Shown here: positions 7,902-16,163 of the stretch, piece by piece
Numbering within the stretch: the first letter of the stretch is position 1
Layout: every line of letters begins with the position of its first letter
Source: Salinirubellus litoreus
Lineage (GTDB): Archaea; Halobacteriota; Halobacteria; Halobacteriales; Haloarculaceae
Assembly: GCF_037335815.1 (NCBI RefSeq)
Contig: NZ_CP147841.1
Span: forward strand, 4,402,001 to 4,466,000
Length of the DNA: 64,000 bases
Direction: 5' to 3'
The notes under the pieces: generated by a model
Told to the model about the DNA's origin: nothing
Database searches by the model: none
The model's input: only the letters and a program-made list of their open reading frames with translations
Position numbers and translations under genes: made by a program

Positions 7902-9554
7902 TCACAGGGTCCCGTCGACGTAGTCCGCCGTCCTGAGCGCGAGGGCCGCGAGCGTGAGCGTGGGATTCATCGCGCCGCTCGTGACGAACACGCTGCTCCC
8001 CGCGACCCAGAGGTTGTCGAGGTCGTGCGTCCGTGTCCGGGGCGTCACGACGCTCGTCTCGGGGTCGCGTCCCATCCGCGTCGTCCCCATGTGGTGGAAC
8101 GCTGGACCGGTCGCCTCGGGGCCGACCTGCCAGGTGATCTCGGCACCGAGATCCGAGAGTATCGCCGCCTGGATCTCGTTCGCACGCCGGATCGTCCGCC
8201 GGGTCACCCCGTCGACCTGCCAGTGAACCCGGGGAACGGGATTCCCGTGATCGTCCGTCCGGGATGGGTCGAGGTCGACGAAGTTCCCCTTTCGAGGACG
8301 CTGGCCGACGAGCCCACCCATCGCGATGCTGTTCCCGTAGGCCTCCCGCAGCGACCCGAGGAGGTCGTCGCCCCAGAACTCGCTCTCGAGCGCCATTTCG
8401 ACGGGGGACGGCCCGGCGTAGTTGAGGAACTCGAGTTTGAGCGGCGCGAACGCCGACCGGTCGGCGTCCGCCGGCGGAATTCCTCCCTCGGTACCCTCGG
8501 TGCCTTCGGTCGGATCGTCGTAGAACTGGTGGCTCTCGCTCGTGATGAACCCGACGTGGTTCTGTCGGGTCCGCTCCGCGAGGAGACCCCCCGTACCCAC
8601 GAACAGGTGGTCCATGAAGTACCGGCCGACGAGGCCGCTGGAGTTGGCGAGGCCGTCCGGATACGCCTCGGAGCGGGAGAGCAGGAGCAGTCGCGGGGTC
8701 TCGACGCCGCCGCACGCGAGGACGAACTGCCTCGCCTCCTGTCGGTGCGTCTCGCCGTCGGGCGTGGCGTAGACGGCTGCCTCGACGGTCTCGCCCGAGC
8801 GATCGTGTTCGAGCCGCTGGACCGGAACGCGGTCGAGCACCCGCGCGCCCGCCGCCCGTGCGTCCTCGATAGTGCGGGTCGCGTCGTACTTCGCGCCCGA
8901 CGGACAGACCGGCTTGCACGTCCCGTAGCCCACGCACGGCGAGTCCCCGTCGTAGGACTCCGCGTTGCGCGCGTTCGGCACCGAGTGCATCGTGATCCCC
9001 AGTCGCTCGCACGCCTCCGCGAACAGGGAGTCGCTGTACGACGGCTCGAACGCGGGCATCGGGTACGGTTCCTCCCGCGGCGGCGCGAAGGGGTTGTCCG
9101 ACGCGCCGGCGACGCCCAGCGCCGTCTCCGCACGGGTGTAGTAGGGCCGGAGGTCGTCGTAGTCGATCGGCCAGTCGGCGGCGACGCCGTACCGCGAGCG
9201 CGTCTCGAAGTCCGACTCGTGGAGGCGCATCACCATCCCCTGCCAGTGGAGCGTCGACCCGCCGACACCCTTGACTCGCGCGCGGTTGAGCGGGTAGAAC
9301 CGCTCGCCGGTCGAGGCGTAGGCGTCGCGATCCCCGCCCATCTCCCAGACCGAGAGCGGGTCGTGGGCCGGGCGGATCGAGCGCTCCATCCGTTCGAGGC
9401 GATCCTCGAAGTCGAACCGCGCGCCGGCTTCCAGCACGACGACCTCGTGTCCGCGCTCGGCGAGCGTGTGCGCGACCAGCGCCCCCGCCGGCCCGGCCCC
9501 GATCACGCAGACGTCGACCCGCTCCCCGGGGGTCCGATCCCGGCCGTCGCTCAC
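7902..9554 (-). CDS. GMC-family oxidoreductase, gluconate/sorbitol dehydrogenase large-subunit type
   Basis: The 550-residue flavoprotein has an N-terminal FAD motif (CVIGAGPAGALVAHTLAERG, about 15-34), the GGST-x-HWQGM substrate-domain motif, and a GMC C-terminus (VAGSSVFVTSGAMNPTLTLAALA) with the catalytic His region HHMGTTRMG. A Cys-rich stretch (CVGYGTCKPVCPSG, about residues 205-218) lies where FAD-glucose and gluconate dehydrogenases can carry an Fe-S cluster. GTG start at 9554 overlaps the stop of the upstream small subunit (GTGA). In bacteria the pair usually works with a cytochrome c subunit, which is absent here. It would oxidise a sugar, polyol or sugar acid; the substrate is unknown. 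Confidence 0.9.
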   Translation of the reverse strand: MSDGRDRTPGERVDVCVIGAGPAGALVAHTLAERGHEVVVLEAGARFDFEDRLERMERSIRPAHDPLSVWEMGGDRDAYASTGERFYPLNRARVKGVGGSTLHWQGMVMRLHESDFETRSRYGVAADWPIDYDDLRPYYTRAETALGVAGASDNPFAPPREEPYPMPAFEPSYSDSLFAEACERLGITMHSVPNARNAESYDGDSPCVGYGTCKPVCPSGAKYDATRTIEDARAAGARVLDRVPVQRLEHDRSGETVEAAVYATPDGETHRQEARQFVLACGGVETPRLLLLSRSEAYPDGLANSSGLVGRYFMDHLFVGTGGLLAERTRQNHVGFITSESHQFYDDPTEGTEGTEGGIPPADADRSAFAPLKLEFLNYAGPSPVEMALESEFWGDDLLGSLREAYGNSIAMGGLVGQRPRKGNFVDLDPSRTDDHGNPVPRVHWQVDGVTRRTIRRANEIQAAILSDLGAEITWQVGPEATGPAFHHMGTTRMGRDPETSVVTPRTRTHDLDNLWVAGSSVFVTSGAMNPTLTLAALALRTADYVDGTL

Positions 9555-10102
9555 GGTCGCGGGCCCTGCGTGTAGCTCCCCAGTCCCCCGGGGTGTCCCT
9601 GCGGGTTCTCGATACCGACCAGCTCGCCGCCGGTCGGCGAGGCGTACAGCGCGAACAGCAGCTCGTTGACGACGTAGTACCGGACGCGCTCGACGTCCGA
9701 GCCCTCCGGGTCCGGGTCGGCGACGTCGGCGTCCATCCGGTCGAACAGCTCCGTTCGCTCCGCCGGGTCGAGCGCGGCGAACCGCTCGCCGTACCAGGCG
9801 TCGGCGTACGCGTCGAGGTACGCCACCGCCTCGGAGACGCCGTCCGCGTGTTCCGGACGGGCCTCCGCGCGCCCCCGGACGTACCGGGTGACGAACGCTT
9901 CGATACCCTCGACCGCCGTCGGGTAGAGGACATCGGCGGCGGCGACCAGCGTCTCGACGTCGCCCTCGGAGACGGGTCCGTCGCTGGCCCCGTCGCTCGG
10001 CGAGTCGCCCCCCTCGTCGTCGAGCAGGAACGCCGCCCCGCCGCCCGCGGTGACGCCGACGGCCGCCAGCGCCGCGAGCGCGTCACGTCTGGTCAGCCTC
10101 AT
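9551..10102 (-). CDS. Gluconate 2-dehydrogenase subunit 3-like protein (Tat-exported)
   Basis: This 183-residue protein starts with a Tat leader (LTRRDALAALAAVGVTAGGGAAFLL). The mature part has the subunit-3 pattern: LVAAADVLYPT, then ERFAALDPAERTELFDRMD, and a C-terminal YYVVNELLFALYASPTGG followed by GHPGGLGSY. Subunit-3 proteins are small chaperone/anchor partners that bring the cofactor-loaded GMC subunit through the Tat system. The overlap with the GMC gene supports a heterodimer. The gene has a near-perfect metal box 10 bp upstream (10113-10128), so the oxidoreductase pair is probably regulated with the metal regulon. Confidence 0.85.
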   Translation of the reverse strand: MRLTRRDALAALAAVGVTAGGGAAFLLDDEGGDSPSDGASDGPVSEGDVETLVAAADVLYPTAVEGIEAFVTRYVRGRAEARPEHADGVSEAVAYLDAYADAWYGERFAALDPAERTELFDRMDADVADPDPEGSDVERVRYYVVNELLFALYASPTGGELVGIENPQGHPGGLGSYTQGPRP

Positions 10103-10112
10103 CGGGACGCGA

Positions 10113-10128
10113 GTTAGGTCGGCCTAAA
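10113..10128 (-). promoter_or_regulatory. Metal-box palindrome b, upstream of the oxidoreductase pair
   Basis: GTTAGG-TCGG-CCTAAA fills most of the 27-bp gap between the upstream GT39-like gene and the subunit-3 start. Only the first base departs from the shared palindrome. Its position just ahead of the ATG suits steric repression of a leaderless promoter. Confidence 0.75.
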
Positions 10129-10129
10129 C

Positions 10130-12145
10130 TTATGGGTTCGGTTCGGCCGCGCTCACGTTCGACCGGACGGACACCCCCTCGGGAGCCGACCCGGGGACGT
10201 ACGCCGCCGCCCCGCCGCAGGCGCGGGCGTTCCGACAGTACTCGATCCGCGGGGAGAGCGCGCGGACCCGCCCGTCCGTGACTTCGACGGGGAGGTCGAA
10301 TCGGTAGGCGAAGCCGCCGCCGGGGCCGTAGTCGACGAACAGGGTGAGCCGAACGTCGTCCCGACCGTCGACCGTCGGCGTCCCGTTCTCCACCGGTCGG
10401 ACGTCACCACCGACGCGAACCTCCTCGCCCGAGACCGTGAGGTCGACGTCGAGGCTCTCGGAGACGTTCGGAGCAATGTAGTAGGCGACCCCGTCGTCGG
10501 TCGCGACCCGGACCGTGACGCCGACCGCCCCGTCGGGGACGCCGACGGTGGCGTCGAGGCGGACGCCGGAACCGGAGACCTCGCGTACACGCTGGAGGCG
10601 AGCCGCCTCGGGCGAGCCCGCGTGGGGAGCCCACGCCCCGCGGTAGGTGTACCGGTAGAGCCGCCGGTCGGGGAACGCCTCGGCGACCTCGAAGGGGCGG
10701 TCGTCGATCGCGTAGACGGCTCGCCCGTCGAACCCCGGATCGTTCCGGAGGGGCTGGAACGGGTGGTTGAGCCAGTCGCCGTACGGATCCGGGAGCAGGA
10801 CGAGCGAGTTCTCCGGCGGACCCCCCTCGAAGGGCTCGTAGGCGTCCTCGTACGTCTCGGTCACCTCCACGTTCCGCTCGACCCGCTCGTCGATCTCAAC
10901 TACTGTGACCGCGCCGACCGCGCCCGCGCCGACGATCAGCGCGAGGACGAGGACACCCCGGGCGAGCCGCGGATCGAGACGGGCGTCGAGCGTGCGGTAG
11001 AGGAGGCGGCCGAGCCACATCGTGCCCGCCGCCGCGAACGCCGCCGTCGGGAGGAGCAGGTCGAAGTGGTAGTAGGGCCCGAGCGCCGAGACGAGGCCGT
11101 CGCCGGCCCGGTCGAGGTCGCCGAGGACGTTGTAGTTCCCCCAGAAGTAGACGTTGCCGACGGCGACCGAGACGAACAGCCCGGCGAGGACCGCCTGGCG
11201 GGAGGAGGGACGGCGTCGAGCGACGCCCACGAGGCCGACGACCGCGAGAGCGGCCCCCAGGGCCCCGCCGGCGATCCACTCGGTGAAGAACAGCCGGACG
11301 ACCTCGACGTTCGCGCGCAGCGCCAGCGCCGGCGTGTAGTCGACGTCGTGGGCGAGGATCTCCCGGCGGCCGAAGCCGAGCCCGTCGAGCGGGGCGAACG
11401 CCTGATAGGGGAAGAGCCACGGCGACCCGGTCACGACGGCGTTGTAGGCGAGCGTGAGGCCGACGCCGAGCAGGCCGAGTACCGCGGTGAGCGCCTGTCG
11501 TTCGAGCGCCGCGCGTCCACCCCCGCGTAGCGCCCAGAGCGCGTGGGCGACGAACGGCGCGGCGAAGAGAACGGCCGTGTAGGGCCGGGCGAAGAAGGCG
11601 AGCCCCGCCGCGAGTCCGGCGACGGCCGCCCATCGACGGTCGCCGGTCCGGTCGGCGCGGAGGTAGCCGTACGCGAACAGGAGGTTCAGGAGCGCCGTCG
11701 GCGCGTAGGGAAGGAACACGGCCGAGTCGAGGAGGAACAGCGGCGAGGCGAGGACGAACACGCCCGCCAGCAGTCCGGTTCGGGCGTCGAAGACCTCGCG
11801 GCCGACCCCGACGACGAGCGCGAGGTTCGCCGCCGCGATCCCCGCGAGCGCCAGCCGGTACCCCCCGAGGAGTCGGCCGACGGCGAACATCGCGGCGGGG
11901 ACCGGCGCGTACTTCGGGTAGAGCCGGCCGCCGTCCTCGACGAAGAACCACGGCCGGAGCGCGCCCTCGACGGGCGGGTAGAGGTTCAGCTGCCCGTCGA
12001 GGAGCATCGCGGCCTGCTGGAGGTAGACCCCCTCGTCGTGGTTCAGCGAGTAGTTGGGGAACACCTGCGTCGAGACGGTCCACACCACCACTGCGCCACA
12101 GAGCGCCAGCGCGGCCGTCGCGAGCCGGGCCGGACGGTCCCGCAT
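10130..12145 (-). CDS. GT39-like multi-pass membrane glycosyltransferase
   Basis: The 671-residue protein has about eleven hydrophobic helices in residues 10-420 and a C-terminal extracytoplasmic beta-rich domain of about 230 residues. The first loop contains NYSLNHDEGVYLQQAAML; Asp/Glu here is the catalytic position in GT39/GT83 (PMT/ArnT) enzymes that move sugar from a lipid carrier. LNLLFAYGYLRADRTGDRRWAAVAGLAAGLAFFAR is typical of the family (given only as the landmark region near residues 160-195). The ATG at 12145 shares its A with the ABC ATPase stop (TGATG), so it is the last gene of the Fbp-like operon. The acceptor, perhaps an S-layer or lipoprotein, is unknown. Confidence 0.78.
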   Translation of the reverse strand: MRDRPARLATAALALCGAVVVWTVSTQVFPNYSLNHDEGVYLQQAAMLLDGQLNLYPPVEGALRPWFFVEDGGRLYPKYAPVPAAMFAVGRLLGGYRLALAGIAAANLALVVGVGREVFDARTGLLAGVFVLASPLFLLDSAVFLPYAPTALLNLLFAYGYLRADRTGDRRWAAVAGLAAGLAFFARPYTAVLFAAPFVAHALWALRGGGRAALERQALTAVLGLLGVGLTLAYNAVVTGSPWLFPYQAFAPLDGLGFGRREILAHDVDYTPALALRANVEVVRLFFTEWIAGGALGAALAVVGLVGVARRRPSSRQAVLAGLFVSVAVGNVYFWGNYNVLGDLDRAGDGLVSALGPYYHFDLLLPTAAFAAAGTMWLGRLLYRTLDARLDPRLARGVLVLALIVGAGAVGAVTVVEIDERVERNVEVTETYEDAYEPFEGGPPENSLVLLPDPYGDWLNHPFQPLRNDPGFDGRAVYAIDDRPFEVAEAFPDRRLYRYTYRGAWAPHAGSPEAARLQRVREVSGSGVRLDATVGVPDGAVGVTVRVATDDGVAYYIAPNVSESLDVDLTVSGEEVRVGGDVRPVENGTPTVDGRDDVRLTLFVDYGPGGGFAYRFDLPVEVTDGRVRALSPRIEYCRNARACGGAAAYVPGSAPEGVSVRSNVSAAEPNP

Positions 12146-13275
12146 CACTCGACCGGGAACCACGCCAGCGGGTGGTCGGCGGTGAGCGTCAGCTTCACCG
12201 GCTCGTCGAGGCGGAACCGGTCGTCGTGGTTGTGCTCGCAGCCGACCACGTCGCCGGAGGACAGTTCGACCCGGTAGACGAACGACGGGCCGGTGTACTG
12301 CCGGGAGACGATCCGGCCGTCGGCCTCCTCGGCGTCCGCGGGCACCGCACGGAGGTCGTCCGGCCGGACGAGGACGTCCACCGCCGCGCCGTCGTACGCC
12401 GACCCGCCGCCGGCGAGCAGGGCGGCGTCGAACGGTCCGAGCGGGGTCTCGAGGCGGTCGCCGTCGACCCGCGCGGAGAGGAAGCCGGCCTCGCCGAGGA
12501 ACTCCGCGACGAACCGCGACTCGGGGTTCTGGAACACGCTCTCCGGGCGACCGACCTGCTCGACCCGACCGTCGTGGATGACGGCCACCCGGTCGCTGAT
12601 CGAGAGGGCCTCCTCCTGGTCGTGCGTGACCGAGAGCGCGGTCACCCCCGCCTCCTTGAGGATCCGGCGGACCTCCTCGCGCATCTCCTTGCGGAGGCCG
12701 ACGTCGAGGTTCGAGAACGGCTCGTCGAGGAGCAGCACGTCGGGCTCGGGCGCGAGCGAGCGGGCGAGCGCGACCCGCTGGCGCTGGCCGCCCGAGAGCG
12801 TGTCCGGCGAGTGATCGCGGTAGCCCGACAGGTTCACGAGGTCGAGCAGTTCCTCGACGCGCCGGTCGACCGCCTCGTCCGACCGATCCCGGATACCGTA
12901 CGCGACGTTCTCGCCCACCGAGAGGTGCGGGAACAGCGCGAAGTCCTGGAAGATGAGCCCGATGTCCCGGGCGTCGGGCCGGACGAACTCGCCGCCGCCG
13001 GCGACGACGTCGCCGCGGACGCGGATCGTCCCGGCGTCGGGCCGTTCGAGCCCCGCGATCATGCGTAGCGTCGTCGTCTTCCCGCAGCCCGACGGCCCGA
13101 GGAGGGTGAGGAGTTCGCCCTCGTGGACCGAAAGCGAGAGGCCGTCGACCGCCGGCTCGGCCCCGTACGTACGCGCCACGCCGTCGATGTCGAGGACCGG
13201 GGCGCCGGTCGTCTCCGAGGGGTCGCTCGGCTCCTCGTCGGGCTTCGGTCGCTGTCGTGAAGTCGTGTCTACCAT
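12145..13275 (-). CDS. ABC transporter ATPase, iron(III)-type (FbpC/PotA-like)
   Basis: In this 376-residue protein the ATPase domain begins near residue 27, with Walker A GPSGCGKTT (about 60-68), Q-loop IFQDFALFPHLSVGENVAYG, signature LSGGQRQRVALARSL, Walker B LLLDEPFSNLD and H-loop SVTHDQEEAL. A C-terminal TOBE-like regulatory domain (about 280-376) follows. This layout is typical of Fbp/Pot/Cys importers; with the neighbouring fused permease and binding protein it best fits Fe(III) import. The ATG at 13275 gives a short Pro/Asp/Glu-rich N-terminus. It lies 11 bp after the permease gene and couples to the GT39-like gene. Confidence 0.92.
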   Translation of the reverse strand: MVDTTSRQRPKPDEEPSDPSETTGAPVLDIDGVARTYGAEPAVDGLSLSVHEGELLTLLGPSGCGKTTTLRMIAGLERPDAGTIRVRGDVVAGGGEFVRPDARDIGLIFQDFALFPHLSVGENVAYGIRDRSDEAVDRRVEELLDLVNLSGYRDHSPDTLSGGQRQRVALARSLAPEPDVLLLDEPFSNLDVGLRKEMREEVRRILKEAGVTALSVTHDQEEALSISDRVAVIHDGRVEQVGRPESVFQNPESRFVAEFLGEAGFLSARVDGDRLETPLGPFDAALLAGGGSAYDGAAVDVLVRPDDLRAVPADAEEADGRIVSRQYTGPSFVYRVELSSGDVVGCEHNHDDRFRLDEPVKLTLTADHPLAWFPVE

Positions 13276-13286
13276 GGTATCGTGAG

Positions 13287-14915
13287 TTACGTTTCGGTGT
13301 CGCGGTCGCCCTCCTGTGCCAGGATGACCGCCATCGAGAGGCCGGAGACGAGCACCAGGACGAGCGCCGGGACCGCCGCCTTCCCGTACAGCCCGGCCTC
13401 CTGGACGCGCCAGATGTACGTGACGAGCGTGTCGAACCGGAGCGGGCGGAGCAGGAGCGTCGCCGGGAGCTCCTTCATCGTCGTGAGGAAGACGAGCGCC
13501 ACCCCGGTCGCGATACCCGGGGCGATCAGCGGGAGCGTCACCGACCGGAAGGCGCTCAGCCGCGACCGGCCGAGGGTGCGCGAGGCCTCGACCAGCCCGC
13601 GGTCGACCTGTAGCGTCGAGGTCCTGACCGAGCCGATCGCCTGGGGGACGAACCGGACGACGTAGGCGAACACGAGCAGCGGGATCGTCTTGTACAGCGC
13701 CGGGAGGACGTCGAGGCTGAAGCTCACGAGCGCGATGGCGAGGACGATCCCCGGGGTCGCGTAGCCCACGTAGGGCGCCCGGTCGGCGAACGCCGCCAGC
13801 CGGGAGTCCGAGGCCGCAGCGCGAAGCGCGATGGGGAGCGCGACCAGCAGCGCGCCGCCGGCCGCGAGCAGCGAGACGTAGACCGAGTTCCACCCGTAGG
13901 ACCAGGAGAACGTCATCGAGCCGGCGGCGTAACCGGGGCCGGTGCGTACGAGCCACATGCCGAAGATCGCGACCGGGAGCAGGATGGCGACCAGCCCGAC
14001 CCCCGCCGGGAGGAGCGTCGCGGGGTACCGGAGGCGACCGAGGTCGAGGGCGGCCGCCCCCCGGTTCCCGCGGCTGGCGTACGCCCCCGAGTCGTCGGCG
14101 CCGATCCGGGACTCGATGGCGAGGATCACCGCCGTCACCGCGAGGAGCTGGAGCGAGAGCAGCGCCGCGTAGTCGCGCATGAACGCGTTGTACCTGGCGT
14201 AGATGAACTGCGTGAACACCTCGACCTGCATGATGTTGGGGGTCCCGAAGTCCGAGAGGGTGTAGAGCGCGACGAGCAGTGCGCCGGCCGTGATCCCCGG
14301 CGTGATCTGCGGCAGCGTGACCCGCCGGAACGCCTCCCACCGTCCGGAGTTGAGCGTCCGGGCCGCCTCGACGAGCGAGGCGTCGAGCGACAGCAGCGAC
14401 GCCCGCGTCGTCAGGAAGACGTACGGGTAGGTGTAGAGCGTGAGGACGACCGCGGCACCGACGAACCCGTACACGGTGGGGAGCCGCTCGACGCCGAGCG
14501 GGGCGAGGGCGTCGGCGAGCGCCCCCCGGGGGCCGAACGCCGAGACGGCGGCGAACGCGCCGAGGTAGCTCGGGACCGCCAGCGGGAGCGCGGCGACGAC
14601 GGTCCAGAACCGCCGGAACGGGAGGTCCGCCTGGACGGTGAGGACGGCGAGCGGGACCCCGACCGCGACGCTCGCCCCCGTGACGACGGCCACGAGGGCG
14701 ACGCTCCGCACGAGGACCACCAGCGTCGTCGGCGCGAGCGTGAGTTCGATCGCCCGCGGCCCGAGCGCGAACACGTCGACGACGAGCCACCCGAGCGGGA
14801 GGACGAGCGCGGCGGCGACGGCCGCCGAGAGCAGCGTCAGGCCGGTGCCCGCCGCCGTGGACTCGTCTCCGGAGACCCGATCACCGAACGACGCGATCCA
14901 CTCTCGGGCGCTCAC
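13287..14915 (-). CDS. ABC transporter permease, FbpB-like double unit
   Basis: The 542-residue membrane protein is made of two homologous halves of about six helices each, as in FbpB/SfuB iron(III) permeases. Each half carries an EAA loop that contacts the ATPase: EAARTLNSGRWEAFRRVTLP near residue 182 and EASRTLGRSRLSAFRSVTLP near residue 415. The GTG start at 14915 lies 3 nt after the stop of the binding-protein gene, so the operon order is binding protein, permease, ATPase, glycosyltransferase. Substrate as ferric iron is inferred from this architecture and from the upstream metal box. Confidence 0.92.
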   Translation of the reverse strand: MSAREWIASFGDRVSGDESTAAGTGLTLLSAAVAAALVLPLGWLVVDVFALGPRAIELTLAPTTLVVLVRSVALVAVVTGASVAVGVPLAVLTVQADLPFRRFWTVVAALPLAVPSYLGAFAAVSAFGPRGALADALAPLGVERLPTVYGFVGAAVVLTLYTYPYVFLTTRASLLSLDASLVEAARTLNSGRWEAFRRVTLPQITPGITAGALLVALYTLSDFGTPNIMQVEVFTQFIYARYNAFMRDYAALLSLQLLAVTAVILAIESRIGADDSGAYASRGNRGAAALDLGRLRYPATLLPAGVGLVAILLPVAIFGMWLVRTGPGYAAGSMTFSWSYGWNSVYVSLLAAGGALLVALPIALRAAASDSRLAAFADRAPYVGYATPGIVLAIALVSFSLDVLPALYKTIPLLVFAYVVRFVPQAIGSVRTSTLQVDRGLVEASRTLGRSRLSAFRSVTLPLIAPGIATGVALVFLTTMKELPATLLLRPLRFDTLVTYIWRVQEAGLYGKAAVPALVLVLVSGLSMAVILAQEGDRDTET

Positions 14916-14918
14916 TGG

Positions 14919-16118
14919 TCACCCCAGCACGCCGGCCTCGCGCATGAGTTCGAGCGTCGGCTCCAGGTCCGAGAGCTCCGAGAGGTCGACGTCCGGGGGG
15001 TCGAGCTGGTCGATCGTCGGGAGGCCGCCCGGCGGGGCGACGTCCGGGATCATCGGGTAGGCGAAGCTGACGGTCGCGAAGAACTCCTGGGCCTCGGCCG
15101 AGAGCAGGTGGCGGACGAAGTTGTTCACCAGATCCTCCCGCTCGGTCCCCTGGAGCCGGAGGACGCCGGCGACGTTGACGAGCGCCCCTGCGTCGTTCTC
15201 GGTGAACGCGAGGTCGAGCGGCGCGTCCGGTCGGCTGTTGCGCACGCGGAGGGCGTAGTAGTGGTTGGCGAAGCCCGCGTTCAGCGCGCCGTCGGCGACC
15301 TGGTTGGAGACGACGAACTCGTTGGGGAATCGCTCCGTGCCGGCCTCCCGAAGCGAGACGAGCCACTCCCGGGCCGCGTCGGGGCCCTCCAGGAGCCGCA
15401 TGGCGGTCACGAACGACTTGAACGCGCCGTAGGTCGGGGCCCACCCCATCGTCCCGCGCAGCGCCTCGGTCTCGGGGATCTCCTGGACGCTGTTCGGGAT
15501 GTCGTCCTCGCTCAGCGTCCCGGTGTTGTACGGGATGCTCCGCGCCCGGCCCGCGACGCCGACCCAGGCGTTTTCGGCCCCCCGGAAGTCGGCGGGGACG
15601 GGCTCGACGACCTCGTCCGGGAGCGGCTCGTAGGCGTCGTTGTCGGCGACGAACCCGAGCGAACTCGCGTCGATCGACCAGAAGACGTCGGCCTGCGGCG
15701 ACCCCGCCTCGACCTCCTCGACGATCGTCTGGGCGAGCGACGAGGAGGAGGCGCTGCTCGCGAACACCTGGAACTCCGGGTAGATCTCCTGGAGCATCTC
15801 GACGAACTGGAAGTAGATCCCGCCCTCCCCGCCGCCGATGTAGAGGTTCAGCGACCCCGAGAGGTCGGGGAGGTCCTCGATGGAGGTCCCGCCCGGCTCG
15901 GGTCGTCCCTCGACGAGCGCCCCGGACCCCCGGAAGGAGGTCAGCGAGGGGATCTCCACGTTCCCCGAAGATCCGGACCCGGAGCCGGAACCGGGACCGT
16001 CGTCGGGACCGCCTCCCAGGACGTCCTGAAGGTCCGAACAGCCCGCCAGGCCGGCCGTCGCGCCGGCGGCGACCGCTCCCAGCACTCGACGTCGGCTGGA
16101 GCGTGTATGTCGTCTCAT
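14919..16118 (-). CDS. ABC transporter substrate-binding lipoprotein, iron(III)-type (FbpA-like)
   Basis: The 399-residue protein begins with a Tat/lipobox leader (SRRRVLGAVAAGATAGLAGC), so it is an anchored lipoprotein. A Gly/Ser/Asp linker is followed by a type-2 periplasmic-binding fold: SLNLYIGGGEGGIYFQFVEM, ADVFWSIDASSLG, then VAGRARSIPYNTGTL and the AEAQEFFATVSFAYPM motif common to FbpA/AfuA proteins. It opens the fbpABC-like operon. A metal box lies 5 bp upstream of the ATG (16124-16139). The family also includes thiamine and phosphonate binders, so the iron assignment rests partly on context. Confidence 0.88.
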   Translation of the reverse strand: MRRHTRSSRRRVLGAVAAGATAGLAGCSDLQDVLGGGPDDGPGSGSGSGSSGNVEIPSLTSFRGSGALVEGRPEPGGTSIEDLPDLSGSLNLYIGGGEGGIYFQFVEMLQEIYPEFQVFASSASSSSLAQTIVEEVEAGSPQADVFWSIDASSLGFVADNDAYEPLPDEVVEPVPADFRGAENAWVGVAGRARSIPYNTGTLSEDDIPNSVQEIPETEALRGTMGWAPTYGAFKSFVTAMRLLEGPDAAREWLVSLREAGTERFPNEFVVSNQVADGALNAGFANHYYALRVRNSRPDAPLDLAFTENDAGALVNVAGVLRLQGTEREDLVNNFVRHLLSAEAQEFFATVSFAYPMIPDVAPPGGLPTIDQLDPPDVDLSELSDLEPTLELMREAGVLG

Positions 16119-16123
16119 GTTAT

Positions 16124-16139
16124 TTTAGGCCCCCCGAAA
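16124..16139 (-). promoter_or_regulatory. Metal-box palindrome c, upstream of the Fbp-like operon
   Basis: TTTAGG-CCCC-CCGAAA differs by one base per 16 from the consensus palindrome (G for T in the second half-site). It ends 5 bp before the ATG of the binding-protein gene, in a 45-bp gap. Confidence 0.7.
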
Positions 16140-16163
16140 AAGTAAATCGCTTGCGGTTCGGCT

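Noticed and set aside
7846..10086. 746-codon minus-strand frame over the GMC oxidoreductase genes
   Set aside because: It is an out-of-frame reading of the true genes; the real frames carry FAD motifs and 4-nt overlaps.
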